Origin: Cyclobacterium sp. 1_MG-2023
Lineage (GTDB): Bacteria > Bacteroidota > Bacteroidia > Cytophagales > Cyclobacteriaceae
Reading direction: 5' to 3'
DNA length: 45,881 nucleotides
Assembly (NCBI RefSeq): GCF_030546805.1
Contig: NZ_JAUOPC010000022.1
Location: 1-45,881, forward strand
In this document: positions 35,531 to 45,013 of the stretch, piece by piece
Layout of the letters: every line of letters begins with the position of its first letter
Position numbering within the stretch: the stretch's first letter is position 1
Made by a program: the position numbers and the translations under genes
The notes under the pieces: model-generated
Seen by the model: the letters and a program-made list of their open reading frames with translations, nothing else
The model's database searches: none
What the model was told of the DNA's origin: nothing

Positions 35531-37258
35531 ATGACTGACACAATCATAATCGAAAAAGCTCAAGCTTGGCTTAATAGTAACATCGACGAAAAAAGTAAAG
35601 CAGAGATACATGCTTTATTAAATGCTCAAGATCAAACGGAACTTATTGATTCCTTTTATAAAGACCTAGAGTTTGGCACAGGAGGTTTAAGAGGATTAAT
35701 GGGGGTGGGTTCCAACCGAATGAATGTTTATACCATTGGCATGGCCACCCAAGGTCTGGCAAATTACCTTCAAGCTTCTTTTCCAAATGAAGAAATAAGC
35801 CTTGCAATCACCCATGATTCTAGGATCAACAATACGCTTTTTGCAGAAACTACTGCCAATGTTTTAACTGCCAATGGCATAAAGGTGAAATATTTTAGAG
35901 ACATGCGCCCTACACCTATGCTTTCCTTCGCCATCAGACACTATGGTTGTAAGAGTGGGGTGATGGTCACAGCTTCTCATAACCCTAAAGAGTACAATGG
36001 CTACAAAGTTTATTGGGACGACGGGGGCCAAGTGGTGGCACCGCATGACAAAAACATCATTGGCGAAGTAATGAAAATCAAATCTATCGATGATGTAAAC
36101 TGGGCCAAAAACGACAGTTTGAAAGAGTATATTGAAGAAGATTTCGATGCCATATACCTTGATGAAGTCAAAAAATTAAGCATGTCACCGCTGACCAATT
36201 TAGCGGAAAAAGACATGACCATCGTTTTTTCACCTATCCATGGGGCCTCTGGAAAGATGGTTCCTGATGCCTTAAAAGTTTTCGGTTTTGAGAATATTCA
36301 TGTAGTCAAAGAACAAATCGAACCGGATGGTAATTTTCCGACGGTAAAATACCCTAATCCGGAAGAAACAGAAGCCTTGGATCTTTCTATAAAGCTTGCC
36401 AAAGAAATAGATGCAGAACTGGTCTTGGCCTGTGATCCGGATGGTGATAGGTATGCCGCAGTAGTTAAAAATGAAACCAATGATTATGAATTACTAAACG
36501 GTAATCAAACAGGTGCGCTTATCATCTATTACCTACTCAACATGTACCGTGAGCAGGGAAGACTTACCGGAAACCAATTTACCGTAAGTACGATAGTGAC
36601 TACAGGCTTATTGGGAGAGATCAGTAAAGGATTTGGTGTAGAATATTTTGACGTCTTAACCGGTTTTAAAAACATTGCAGCAGTAATATTAGCCAATGAA
36701 GGCAAAAAAGAATTTATTGCCGGTGGGGAAGAGAGTTATGGATTCCTGGTAGGAGATTTTGTTAGAGATAAGGATGGGGTTTCAGCCTGTGCAGTAGTGG
36801 CTGAAATCATGGCATATTACAAACAAAAAGGCCTAAACATTATAGACGTCTTGGCCGAAATTTACATGGAATACGGGTTTTACAAAGAAGCCCTCATTTC
36901 AATCACTAAAAAAGGAAAAGACGGTGCAGAGCAAATACAGGAATTGATGAAGGGTTTTAGAACCAACAAGCCAACCTCAATCAACGGAATTGCCGTTAGT
37001 CAGGTAGTGGATGTTCAAGAAAGCGTAATTTATGACATGAAATCCGGAACAGAGGAAAAATTGGATCTGGATAAATCCAATGTCATCCAGTTTTATCTTG
37101 AAGATGGTAGCAAAATTTCTGCTAGACCTTCAGGCACAGAACCTAAAATCAAATACTACATCTCTGTCAATGAAAATTTACCTAACAGAGAGGCTTACAG
37201 GGCCACAGAGGCCTCCCTCGAAGCAAAAATAAGCGCTTTGAAATCATTCTTTGAATAA
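35531..37258 (+). CDS. Phosphosugar mutase (phosphoglucomutase/phosphomannomutase)
   Basis: This 575-residue alpha-D-phosphohexomutase interconverts hexose 1- and 6-phosphates through a phosphoserine. The catalytic serine is Ser149 in VMVTASHNPKEYNGYK. The metal loop DPDGDRYA lies near residue 305, the sugar-binding GGEESYGFLVGDF near 400, and the phosphate-binding RPSGTEPKIK near 540. Length and motifs match the PGM/PMM-like enzymes of Bacteroidota, active on glucose or mannose phosphates. Single gene, strong terminator after it. Confidence 0.93.
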   Translation: MTDTIIIEKAQAWLNSNIDEKSKAEIHALLNAQDQTELIDSFYKDLEFGTGGLRGLMGVGSNRMNVYTIGMATQGLANYLQASFPNEEISLAITHDSRINNTLFAETTANVLTANGIKVKYFRDMRPTPMLSFAIRHYGCKSGVMVTASHNPKEYNGYKVYWDDGGQVVAPHDKNIIGEVMKIKSIDDVNWAKNDSLKEYIEEDFDAIYLDEVKKLSMSPLTNLAEKDMTIVFSPIHGASGKMVPDALKVFGFENIHVVKEQIEPDGNFPTVKYPNPEETEALDLSIKLAKEIDAELVLACDPDGDRYAAVVKNETNDYELLNGNQTGALIIYYLLNMYREQGRLTGNQFTVSTIVTTGLLGEISKGFGVEYFDVLTGFKNIAAVILANEGKKEFIAGGEESYGFLVGDFVRDKDGVSACAVVAEIMAYYKQKGLNIIDVLAEIYMEYGFYKEALISITKKGKDGAEQIQELMKGFRTNKPTSINGIAVSQVVDVQESVIYDMKSGTEEKLDLDKSNVIQFYLEDGSKISARPSGTEPKIKYYISVNENLPNREAYRATEASLEAKISALKSFFE

Positions 37259-37266
37259 ATTACAAG

Positions 37267-37299
37267 ATAATGCCGGTGAAAGTGCCGGCATTATTTTTT
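37267..37299 (+). terminator. Rho-independent terminator
   Basis: ataatgccgg (37267-37276) pairs with ccggcattat (37285-37294), followed by six T. It ends the phosphosugar mutase gene. Confidence 0.88.
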
Positions 37300-37304
37300 A
37301 TCTG

Positions 37305-37478
37305 TCAATTCCCTTGTTTCTTTTTGGCGTAAACCCCGAATAGGTAAGAGAAAATAACCGTCCCTCCTGCGATTGTAGGAATATAGGGATGATAAATAAC
37401 CCTAAAGAAATACAGTATATATACAATAGCTGCTATAAGTCCAATTAAGGCTACGATAATTTGAAGGTTTTTCAACAT
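37305..37478 (-). CDS. 57-residue membrane protein
   Basis: Reading from ATG at 37478 gives MLKNLQIIVALIGLIAAIVY, then a stretch with FFRVIYHPYIPTIAGG, a second hydrophobic helix VIFSYLFGVY and a basic tail AKKKQGN. This makes two membrane helices. It begins two bases after the DUF2141 stop, so it looks like the third gene of the menE operon. No family recognised. Small size means that chance cannot be excluded, but the coupling and helices support a real gene. Confidence 0.6.
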   Translation of the reverse strand: MLKNLQIIVALIGLIAAIVYILYFFRVIYHPYIPTIAGGTVIFSYLFGVYAKKKQGN

Positions 37479-37480
37479 AA

Positions 37481-37909
37481 TTATTTCAATGTAAAACTTA
37501 TGGTATGCTCTCCCGAGGTTAGATTAAAGGAGGCACTATCAAAGGTTGGGGCGGAAAAAGTAGCTCTTGCATCATTAGAAAACCCATAGAGATCTTTGGG
37601 AATGCCAAACAAATTTTTACGCATTTCACCATCCCCATCGGTATCATGAAATGCCGATACCGCATAAATACCTGATTCCAAATTCTTAAACTTAAATACT
37701 GCTTTCCCCGATTGAACCTTGGCAGAAGCAGTTTTTATTGCAGCAGTTGCCTGATCAGGAAAACCTTTTCCTCCCTTAAACAATAACAGTTGCACAAGGC
37801 CTGCATTTTCCCCTTTAACCTCTACCTGAATGGTCAACTGCGTGCTATTGTCTGAAATGGAAAGCCCCATAAGCAAAGTGGATAGGATAAGTATGGCTTG
37901 GTTAATCAT
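37481..37909 (-). CDS. DUF2141 domain exported protein
   Basis: The 142-residue protein has a hydrophobic N terminus (signal peptide to about residue 19) and a transthyretin-like beta-sandwich. The DUF2141 pattern is clear: LVQLLLFKGGKGFPD, SGIYAVSAFHDTDGDGEMRKNLFGIPKDLYGFSNDA in two parts, and a closing strand. Function of the family is unknown; it is exported or periplasmic. Its ATG overlaps the menE stop (ATGA). Confidence 0.85.
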   Translation of the reverse strand: MINQAILILSTLLMGLSISDNSTQLTIQVEVKGENAGLVQLLLFKGGKGFPDQATAAIKTASAKVQSGKAVFKFKNLESGIYAVSAFHDTDGDGEMRKNLFGIPKDLYGFSNDARATFSAPTFDSASFNLTSGEHTISFTLK

Positions 37910-38967
37910 TTTGCTAAAGTACGCAATTGATCTATTTTACCTGAACTTGTTAGCTTGAATTGAGGAAAAAACAAGATCTGTTTGGGGTTATGGAATTTTG
38001 GAAGCAAGCTTTTCGCTTTCTGAAGCAGTAACTTCCCGGCTTCAGCATTTTCTTTTCCTTCAATAACCAAAGTCAATGCCTGTCCTAACTTTTCATCTTT
38101 GATACCTGTTAAAAAAAACATGCTATGGGGAAAATACAAATGCATTAGACCTCCAATTTCTGCTGCAATTTCTTCCGGATGTAATTTTATCCCCCCTGAA
38201 TTCACTACATGATCTGCCCTACCTTTCCATGTAAAAGCATTTTCACTTTCGAGTTTTACAATATCATTGGTTTGCAACCAAGAATTGCCAGCCATTGGAG
38301 CAAGAATCATGAGCCGATTGGAGTCATCTACTTTTACCTGTACATTGGGTAAGGTCCGGTACATGAGATTGCCATTGTTTTTTAAATTGGCTAGAGCGAT
38401 GTGAGAAAGGGTTTCAGTCATCCCATAAGTCTGAAAAACCCTGCCTGATAAGCGGCTCAACTGCTCTCTCAACCGTGAAGTAATGGGAGCACCGCCTATG
38501 ATTAGGTTTTTTATTTGGTTCAAAACTAAGGTTCCATTCCTTGATGTCAAACTATTTTCCACTTGCAATGGAACCAAGGCAACAAAATCAAAATGTTCAT
38601 TTTCAAAACCTTTTAGAGGTTTGGAATCAGCCGGAATCACTTTTAATTCACCTTCCCATTCTAGGGCTCTGACGAGCATCATTTTGCCGGCCACCTTTTC
38701 AGTATCCAAACAACAGAGCATTTTACAGCCTTTGTTAAATCCGAAAAATGCTTTGGTAGCCTTGGCACTTTCTTCCAATTGCACTCGGGAAACTGTCACT
38801 TTCTTAGGCAAGCCTGTAGACCCTGAGGTTTGTAAGACAAAGCTATCCTTGCCATTTAACCATTGCTTACAAAAAGCGAAAGCTTCTTTGTAAGGATTAG
38901 GCAGTTGATTGCACTCACCCTTTCGAATCTGGTTTAGTGTATAACTTGTGTTCCCGAATGTTATCAT
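37906..38967 (-). CDS. menE: o-Succinylbenzoate-CoA ligase-like AMP-binding enzyme
   Basis: An adenylate-forming ligase of about 353 residues, short as usual for Bacteroidota MenE. P-loop VLQTSGSTGLPKKVTVSR near residue 45, TYGMTETLSH near 210, and the hinge GRADHVVNSGGIKLHPEEI near 275. It activates o-succinylbenzoate for menaquinone synthesis. A frame from TTG at 38985 is longer; ATG at 38967 is chosen. It is divergent from menB with about 110 bases between them, which supports the menaquinone role. Confidence 0.88.
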   Translation of the reverse strand: MITFGNTSYTLNQIRKGECNQLPNPYKEAFAFCKQWLNGKDSFVLQTSGSTGLPKKVTVSRVQLEESAKATKAFFGFNKGCKMLCCLDTEKVAGKMMLVRALEWEGELKVIPADSKPLKGFENEHFDFVALVPLQVENSLTSRNGTLVLNQIKNLIIGGAPITSRLREQLSRLSGRVFQTYGMTETLSHIALANLKNNGNLMYRTLPNVQVKVDDSNRLMILAPMAGNSWLQTNDIVKLESENAFTWKGRADHVVNSGGIKLHPEEIAAEIGGLMHLYFPHSMFFLTGIKDEKLGQALTLVIEGKENAEAGKLLLQKAKSLLPKFHNPKQILFFPQFKLTSSGKIDQLRTLAK

Positions 38968-39080
38968 AGGTTTTTGGCTGTACAAAATAAATAAATTATG
39001 AACTCTCTACCATAATCAGCAGGCTTAATTTTACAAAATAAAAATAGCCTGTTAACTTGCAATAAAAAATCAACCTGGAA

Positions 39081-39917
39081 ATGATCAATTGGAAAACAGT
39101 AAAAGAATACAAAGACATCACTTATAAGAAATGTGAAGGGGTGGCCAGAATCGCCTTCAATAGGCCGGATATTAGAAATGCTTTCCGCCCCCAAACCACT
39201 AGCGAACTCTATGATGCATTTTTGGATGCAAGGGAAGACGTAAACATTGGCGTGGTATTGCTATCTGCAGAAGGCCCTTCCTCCAAAGATGGGGTCTATT
39301 CCTTTTGTAGTGGGGGAGATCAAAAAGCAAGGGGACACCAAGGCTATGTAGGGGAAGATGGAATGCACCGCTTGAATATATTGGAGGTTCAACGCCTTAT
39401 TCGCTTTATGCCAAAAGTAGTCATAGCTGTAGTCCCGGGCTGGGCAGTAGGTGGTGGCCACAGTCTCCATGTAGTGTGTGACCTTAGCCTGGCAAGTAAG
39501 GAACATGCCATTTTCAAACAAACAGATGCAGATGTTACTAGTTTTGATGGAGGATATGGGTCAGCTTATTTGGCCAAAATGGTAGGCCAAAAGAAAGCCC
39601 GAGAAATTTTCTTTTTAGGACGTAATTATTCTGCTCAAGAAGCCTATGAGATGGGAATGGTAAATGCAGTTATTCTGCATGATGAACTGGAAGACACTGC
39701 TTTTCAATGGGCGCAAGAGATACTGGAAAAATCTCCTACCTCAATAAAAATGTTGAAATTTGCATTCAACCTTACAGATGACGGCATGGTTGGTCAGCAA
39801 GTTTTTGCAGGAGAAGCAACCAGGCTGGCCTATATGACTGAAGAGGCAAAAGAAGGCCGTGATGCTTTTCTCCAAAAACGCAAGCCTAATTTTAAGCACA
39901 TAAAATGGATACCTTAA
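39081..39917 (+). CDS. menB: 1,4-Dihydroxy-2-naphthoyl-CoA synthase
   Basis: Crotonase-family enzyme of 278 residues that closes the naphthoate ring in menaquinone synthesis. It shows NRPDIRNAFRP, the oxyanion segment FCSGGDQKARG, the long GYVGEDGMHRLNILEVQRLIR loop typical of MenB in two parts, VVPGWAVGGGHSLHVVCDLSLAS with the second oxyanion glycine, and TDADVTSFDGGYGSAYLAK. Length matches MenB. Together with divergent menE it suggests respiration with menaquinone. Confidence 0.95.
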   Translation: MINWKTVKEYKDITYKKCEGVARIAFNRPDIRNAFRPQTTSELYDAFLDAREDVNIGVVLLSAEGPSSKDGVYSFCSGGDQKARGHQGYVGEDGMHRLNILEVQRLIRFMPKVVIAVVPGWAVGGGHSLHVVCDLSLASKEHAIFKQTDADVTSFDGGYGSAYLAKMVGQKKAREIFFLGRNYSAQEAYEMGMVNAVILHDELEDTAFQWAQEILEKSPTSIKMLKFAFNLTDDGMVGQQVFAGEATRLAYMTEEAKEGRDAFLQKRKPNFKHIKWIP

Positions 39918-39965
39918 ATTTGCAAAAATTTAAGATCCAATTTTCCTTTCACTCATAGATAGCCT

Positions 39966-40008
39966 AAGAAATAGCTTTAGGAGGTACTCTTTCTACAGCT
40001 ATTTCTTT
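39966..40008 (+). terminator. Hairpin downstream of menB
   Basis: aagaaatagct (39966-39976) pairs perfectly with agctatttctt (39997-40007) across a 20-base loop. Only three T follow, so termination may be weak. Confidence 0.4.
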
Positions 40009-40160
40009 AAATATTTATACACTTTCTATTATTCTATTGTCATAGATAGATTTTTTATGATTTTAGTCATGATTTTTTCTGACAGACCCCATTGCCATTA
40101 CTCATATATATTGGTATTTTTAACTAATCGCAGTTGAGAACTAAAAAAAGAATTAGGACT

Positions 40161-41738
40161 ATGGATTTTGATTTAAAAAAATACGAAATAGAAGTAACTG
40201 ATATTTTGAGAAATGGAGAAACAGCATTGTTGTACGAAGCGGCTTTAAGATTAGAAAAAGGTTCTGCCATATCAAGTACCGGAGCCCTGATGGTCTACTC
40301 TGGCACAAAAACAGGAAGAAGCCCAAAGGACAAACGCATTGTAAGACATCCAGAGTCTGAGAAAGACATTGACTGGGGTTCGGTAAATTATGAAATGGAT
40401 GAGCACACGTTTATGGTGAATAGAGAGCGTGCCATAGATTATTTCAACACACGGGAACACCTTTATGTAGTAGATGCCTTTGCAGGCTGGGACCCAAAGT
40501 TCAGAATAAAAGTTAGGATAATATGTACAAGAGCGTATCATGCGTTGTTTATGCAAAACATGCTTATTCTCCCAACAGAAGAAGAGCTTAAAGAATTTGG
40601 CGAACCGGATTATGTAATTTTTAATGCCGGAGAATTTCCTGCCAACCACTTTACCACCAATATGACTTCCAAAACAAGTGTAGGAATAAGCTTGGAAAAT
40701 AAGGAGGTCGTAATTTTAGGAACAGAGTATGCCGGAGAAATGAAAAAAGGCATATTCACCATCATGAACTACTTGATGCCAGAGCAAGATGTATTGTCCA
40801 TGCATTGCTCAGCCAATGTGGGAGAAAAAGGTGATGTTACCTTACTATTTGGCCTTTCCGGAACGGGAAAAACCACACTTAGTGCAGATCCCAAAAGGAA
40901 ACTAATCGGTGATGACGAGCATTGTTGGCATGATGACGGGGTTTTCAATATTGAGGGAGGTTGCTACGCCAAAGCCATAGATTTAAGTGAGGAAGCAGAA
41001 CCAGATATTTTTGGAGCCATTCGCTACGGCACAGTGTTAGAAAATGTGGTCTATGATACGGTTAGCCGAAAAGTTGATTATTCAGACACTTCAATCACTC
41101 AAAACACCCGTGCTTCATATCCTATTCACTATATCGAAAATACCAAAATCCCATGTACTGCAGGTCATCCAAAAAATATTATCTTCCTTACCTGTGATGC
41201 TTTTGGAGTTTTGCCTCCAGTTAGTAAATTGAGCCCTGAGCAGGCTAGTTATCACTTTATTTCAGGGTATACTGCCAAGGTTGCAGGTACCGAAATGGGT
41301 GTAAAAGACCCTGAAGCTACCTTTAGCGCTTGTTTTGGTGCAGCATTTATGATGTGGCATCCAAATAAATATGCTAACTTATTGGCTGACAAAATTAAAA
41401 ATCACAATGTCAATGCTTGGTTGGTCAACACAGGCTGGAGCGGAGGCTCCTATGGAGTAGGTGCAAGAATTAAGTTGAAATATACCAGAGCGATATTGGA
41501 TGCGATTCACAATGGGGATTTTGACAATGTATCGTTTGTTAAAGAAAATGATTTTAACTTGCAAATCCCTACTAGCTGCCCGGATGTGCCAAGTGAAATC
41601 TTAGTTCCTGAAAACACATGGCAAGATCAGGCGAAATTTATTGAGGTCAAAAACAAGCTGATTAATCTTTTTAAGGATAACTTCGATCAATTTAAGGACC
41701 AAGTTGATTTAAAAATTACTCAAGCCGGTCCAAAATAA
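40161..41738 (+). CDS. pckA: Phosphoenolpyruvate carboxykinase (ATP)
   Basis: This 525-residue enzyme converts oxaloacetate and ATP to phosphoenolpyruvate, the entry to gluconeogenesis. Seen: [14 protein letters not shown] near residue 47, [17 protein letters not shown], the P-loop [14 protein letters not shown] near 236, and [22 protein letters not shown], the kinase-2 and metal segment. A frame from TTG at 40134 adds nine residues; the ATG at 40161 gives the family's normal start. The propeller lipoprotein gene begins seven bases after its stop, but a terminator-like hairpin inside that gene may limit read-through. Confidence 0.95.
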   Translation: MDFDLKKYEIEVTDILRNGETALLYEAALRLEKGSAISSTGALMVYSGTKTGRSPKDKRIVRHPESEKDIDWGSVNYEMDEHTFMVNRERAIDYFNTREHLYVVDAFAGWDPKFRIKVRIICTRAYHALFMQNMLILPTEEELKEFGEPDYVIFNAGEFPANHFTTNMTSKTSVGISLENKEVVILGTEYAGEMKKGIFTIMNYLMPEQDVLSMHCSANVGEKGDVTLLFGLSGTGKTTLSADPKRKLIGDDEHCWHDDGVFNIEGGCYAKAIDLSEEAEPDIFGAIRYGTVLENVVYDTVSRKVDYSDTSITQNTRASYPIHYIENTKIPCTAGHPKNIIFLTCDAFGVLPPVSKLSPEQASYHFISGYTAKVAGTEMGVKDPEATFSACFGAAFMMWHPNKYANLLADKIKNHNVNAWLVNTGWSGGSYGVGARIKLKYTRAILDAIHNGDFDNVSFVKENDFNLQIPTSCPDVPSEILVPENTWQDQAKFIEVKNKLINLFKDNFDQFKDQVDLKITQAGPK

Positions 41739-41745
41739 CCTACTA

Positions 41746-42921
41746 ATGAAAAGCTACAATTGTTATTTTATATTGATTGGTATGGCTAGCATGTTTTTTT
41801 TTCAATGTCAATCAAAAATTGACAAAGGGGTGTCCAATGACACCCCTTCGTTTTTAATAGACAACAAGGAAATACTACCATTTGAAGAATGTGTTTCAGG
41901 TATTAAATTCATACCGCTAAGTGCTCCAGAAGACACATTGATAAATCTATCCGGCAATGTGTATGACTTGGTCATCAAAGATAAAATCTATTATGCCAAT
42001 AAAAGCTTCAAAGACCTCTCCATTCATTCCTTTGATCTTAATGGAAATCACCTACGAAGTTGGAATAAAAAAGGTAGTGGCCCTGGTGAGTACCCTTCTA
42101 TTCATGGCATAATTATCGAAGGAAATAATCTGTTTATAAATACAGGAAGGGGAAATTTATTAAAATACAGCTTACCGGAATTTGATTACCTAAGTGAAAT
42201 TAAATTGGCAGAAAACAATTTTGTTCCTTCGGTATCAAAAAGTGCTGAAGATAGTTGGTTAATTTCTACTGAAATTACTGGTAATGGTCGAGAAAAATTA
42301 TTTCAAGTAATAAACCCTGAAACAAATCGTACAAAAGAACTACCTATTTTATCACTCCCTTATAGTGGTGAGTTAAACGAAGGGGTGATCGCAGCAACAA
42401 ATAATGGTAAATTATTAAATTTTGGACTTTCTGATACAATTTACCTTTATCAAGAGGACACTGTAACAGCTTTCCTTTCTCTAAATTTTGGAAGTAAAGG
42501 GATTTCTGCCGAAGACCATGAATTGGAAGGGTACGCTTTTATGGAGAAAATACTCCTTTCACAAAATTACGCCTTCAACTCAGGCTTAATTGATTATAGT
42601 GATGGAATCCTTAAACTCATGATTTATGGGATTGACAAAAGCAATAATTTTAACCAAGAAGACCTTTCTACCTTCCCATTTTATGATGTGTTTATTCAAC
42701 CTGACACAGGTATGAAAAAAATCACCAAATCATTAACCGATGTCCGAAACAGTAGTTATTCAAAAGACGGATATTTTTATCAAGTCATGCAATATGAAGA
42801 CTGGCAAAGGGCTTTAGACAATTCCTATTTCGGGAAGTATGAAGAACAACTATTACAATGTATAGAAAAATTACCTGATGAAGAGGATCCTATCATCTTA
42901 AAATATACCGTAGCCTTTTAA
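41746..42921 (+). CDS. Lipoprotein with six-bladed beta-propeller
   Basis: A 391-residue lipoprotein. The signal ends at FFQC (Cys21), and the mature protein matches the TolB-like/6-bladed propeller type of Bacteroidota: SFDLNGNHLRSWNKKGSGPGEYPSI near residue 100 is the characteristic blade, followed by further strand repeats. Function of the family is unknown. It starts seven bases after pckA. Codons about 27-35, just behind the lipid anchor, contain a perfect ten-base-pair hairpin followed by five T. Confidence 0.78.
   Translation: MKSYNCYFILIGMASMFFFQCQSKIDKGVSNDTPSFLIDNKEILPFEECVSGIKFIPLSAPEDTLINLSGNVYDLVIKDKIYYANKSFKDLSIHSFDLNGNHLRSWNKKGSGPGEYPSIHGIIIEGNNLFINTGRGNLLKYSLPEFDYLSEIKLAENNFVPSVSKSAEDSWLISTEITGNGREKLFQVINPETNRTKELPILSLPYSGELNEGVIAATNNGKLLNFGLSDTIYLYQEDTVTAFLSLNFGSKGISAEDHELEGYAFMEKILLSQNYAFNSGLIDYSDGILKLMIYGIDKSNNFNQEDLSTFPFYDVFIQPDTGMKKITKSLTDVRNSSYSKDGYFYQVMQYEDWQRALDNSYFGKYEEQLLQCIEKLPDEEDPIILKYTVAF
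41825..41855 (+). terminator. Terminator-like hairpin inside the lipoprotein gene
   Basis: aaggggtgtc (41825-41834) pairs perfectly with gacacccctt (41839-41848) across a four-base loop, followed by cg and five T. It lies about 85 bases after the pckA stop, in codons for the linker behind the lipid anchor. It would end most pckA transcripts there unless ribosomes open it. Confidence 0.5.
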
Positions 42922-43072
42922 ACCGCATATCAGGAGAATTTCTCCTTTGAAATTAAACCCGAATTCCTATTTTTGAAAATAGAAGAAATTCAATGGGATT
43001 AATAAAGAAAATTTGAATCATACACCGGTTTATAAACTTTAACTCCCTCCTATTAATTGAAAACCTAAATTT

Positions 43073-43909
43073 ATGAAAAATTCAATCTATTTCTTGTACT
43101 CCCTTATAATGCTGGTCTGTTTTATTTCCACCGGACTGAAAACAAAAGCCCAATACCACAAAGAAGAAATCTACAAAATTGCAGGCAATGACACTTTAAA
43201 AATGGACATTTATCTTTCTGATGAAAAAAAGAACGACAAGCCTGCGATCGTTTTTTTCTTTGGAGGAGGATGGGTTTCCGGAAGTTGGGATCAATTTCGT
43301 CCCCATGCAGCGCATTTTGCTAAAAAGGGCTTTGTCACTGTATTGGTAGATTATAGGGTATCTTCTCGCCAAGGCACAAGCCCATTTGAAGCCATCGAAG
43401 ATGCTAAATCCGCCATGAAATATGTCAAAAAAAATGCAGAAAGGTTTGGCATAGACACTGCTAAAGTAATCGCATCCGGAGGTTCTGCCGGGGGTCATCT
43501 TGCTGCAAGCACAGCCACAATTTCAGGATTCGAAGGAGAGACCAACAAAGAAATAAGTGCTAAACCAGTTGCTTTACTTTTGTTTAACCCGGTTATTGAT
43601 AACGGGCCGGCAGGCTATGGTTACGAGCGACTTGGAGATCGGTACAAAGAGGTTTCACCCCTGCACAACTTAAAAAAAGGTGTCCCTCCCACCCTATTCT
43701 TTCTGGGTACAAAAGACAGTTTAATTCCTGTAACCACAGGCAGGTATTATCAGAAAGCAATGGAAAATTTAGGAAGCTATTGTGAATTTGTATTATATGA
43801 TGGCCAGCCACATGGTTTTTTCAATTATAAGAACCGAGAAATTTATGAACAAACCATTTTGGAAACTGAAGCATTTCTTAGAAAAATTAGATTGTTACCT
43901 GAATCCTAA
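43073..43909 (+). CDS. Secreted alpha/beta hydrolase (esterase-like)
   Basis: The 278-residue protein has a signal peptide (ending near residue 26, TKAQ) and an alpha/beta-hydrolase fold. The oxyanion segment is FFFGGGWVSG near residue 62, the nucleophile elbow GGSAGGH has Ser138, the acid is likely Asp in GTKDSLIP near 215, and the His is in DGQPHGFF near 248. It resembles carboxylesterases, including BD-FAE-type acetyl-xylan or feruloyl esterases, exported to the periplasm or surface. No carbohydrate gene is next to it. No clear terminator follows immediately. Confidence 0.85.
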   Translation: MKNSIYFLYSLIMLVCFISTGLKTKAQYHKEEIYKIAGNDTLKMDIYLSDEKKNDKPAIVFFFGGGWVSGSWDQFRPHAAHFAKKGFVTVLVDYRVSSRQGTSPFEAIEDAKSAMKYVKKNAERFGIDTAKVIASGGSAGGHLAASTATISGFEGETNKEISAKPVALLLFNPVIDNGPAGYGYERLGDRYKEVSPLHNLKKGVPPTLFFLGTKDSLIPVTTGRYYQKAMENLGSYCEFVLYDGQPHGFFNYKNREIYEQTILETEAFLRKIRLLPES

Positions 43910-44139
43910 AACCATGGTATATTTCTTAGTCAAACCAATTACTAATATTACCAAATTATTAATTTTAATTTAATACCTGTATCAGCTTAATGAATTACAA
44001 AAACATGTTAAAAAGTGTAAATAAAACACTTTATAATGATTTTTGGAGAAATTTAAGTAAAATATTATTTGGTAAAAATAGGAAATTTGAAATATTTAAT
44101 TTTTTTTCATCTTAATGAAAAGATATGCTAACATGACCC
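43910..44139. other. Gene-free AT-rich region before the candidate small RNA
   Basis: About 230 very AT-rich bases without a convincing frame, hairpin or repeat, ending at the -33 element of the small-RNA promoter at 44140. With 44140-44282 it makes a stretch of more than 370 bases with no protein gene. Confidence 0.4.
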
Positions 44140-44169
44140 TTGCGCTTCCATTTGTTTTTCTTAAGTTTA
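44140..44169 (+). promoter_or_regulatory. Promoter candidate for a small RNA
   Basis: TTG at 44140-44142 is followed after 19 bases by TAAGTTTA (44162-44169), one base off TAnnTTTG. No gene start lies downstream before a terminator at 44254, which suggests a short RNA beginning near 44176. Confidence 0.5.
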
Positions 44170-44175
44170 AAAAAT

Positions 44176-44282
44176 CATAACAATTTAAATACTTACTCAG
44201 TAAGGCATTGAGCCAGAAATATAGCTGTAGTCGGTTAAAATAAACCCACCTAGAAGCCTTTGTATTACAAAGGCTTTTTTTT
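44176..44282 (+). ncRNA. Candidate small RNA of about 105 nt
   Basis: The segment is bounded by a promoter-like pair and a strong terminator and has no frame. Inside, ctca/tgag (near 44195 and 44209) and ggc/gcc can pair, and a single-stranded aaacccacc precedes the terminator stem. I do not recognise an Rfam family; it is not SRP RNA or tmRNA. The alternative is a long 3' end for the esterase transcript. Confidence 0.4.
44254..44282 (+). terminator. Rho-independent terminator
   Basis: aagcctttgt (44254-44263) pairs with acaaaggctt (44267-44276), followed by eight T. It works on the plus strand only, so it does not serve the transporter gene ending at 44288. Confidence 0.88.
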
Positions 44283-44287
44283 ATATG

Positions 44288-45013
44288 CTATCTTAAGAGA
44301 AAAGCTTCTAAAACGTCTCCTACAAAATAGGCTACTAAAGCAGCCACTATTCCCAGTAAAAGTGTTTCAATTACACTTTGCCAAATACCGGTCTGGTTAA
44401 CCCAACTCTTTAATGCTCCTACCAAAATGAAGGCTAAGCCGGTTAGCAAGCAAGTCCAGAAAAAAACATCAAAATCAACATCATAAAAGTAATCCCAAAC
44501 ATAAACGATTAAGGGGATAAACCCCACAACCACAAAAGATATAAGTGTGGCCAAACCTATTTTAAAAGGGCTTTTTACTTCCTCAATCATATTTAGCTCG
44601 TCCTTCATCATTTCATTTACCCACCGATCTCTATCGGCTACAATCACCTCCACCACATCTTGGAGCAACTTGCCTTCAAAACCTTTTTTCTGGTAAATGG
44701 CAACAATTTCTTCACGTTCTTTTTTAGGAATATTATCTACTTCCCAATACTCTATATTTTTGTGTTTTTGATAATTTTCTTTTTCCGATTTGGAAGACAG
44801 GTACGCGCCGATTGACATTGATAAACCGTCAGCAAACAAGTTGGCAAAACCTAGTATTATTATCACCATTGGGTCCAAGTTTGCCCCAACGGCCCCAGCT
44901 ACCACAGCGAAAGTAGTAACCGCCCCATCGATACCTCCATACACAAATTCTCTCAAATATTCCTGAAGATTTTTAAAGAATGGTAACTCTTGGTGTAGTT
45001 CTGACTCTTCCAA
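44288..45013 (-). CDS. VIT1/CCC1 family iron/manganese transporter
   Basis: The 241-residue protein has [22 protein letters not shown] in its first membrane segment and [22 protein letters not shown] in the second, the signatures of VIT1/CCC1. A cytoplasmic charged region with Glu residues (about 85-145) follows, and then three more helices. Members move Fe2+ or Mn2+ out of the cytoplasm, often by proton exchange. No ATG lies in frame between the upstream stop and the first helix; the only plausible start is TTG at 45013. Length is normal for the family. Confidence 0.88.
   Translation of the reverse strand: MEESELHQELPFFKNLQEYLREFVYGGIDGAVTTFAVVAGAVGANLDPMVIIILGFANLFADGLSMSIGAYLSSKSEKENYQKHKNIEYWEVDNIPKKEREEIVAIYQKKGFEGKLLQDVVEVIVADRDRWVNEMMKDELNMIEEVKSPFKIGLATLISFVVVGFIPLIVYVWDYFYDVDFDVFFWTCLLTGLAFILVGALKSWVNQTGIWQSVIETLLLGIVAALVAYFVGDVLEAFLLR

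Noticed and set aside
40134-40160. TTG start for pckA
   Set aside because: The ATG nine codons later gives the normal family N terminus. The extra residues (MRTKKRIRT) look like leader sequence.
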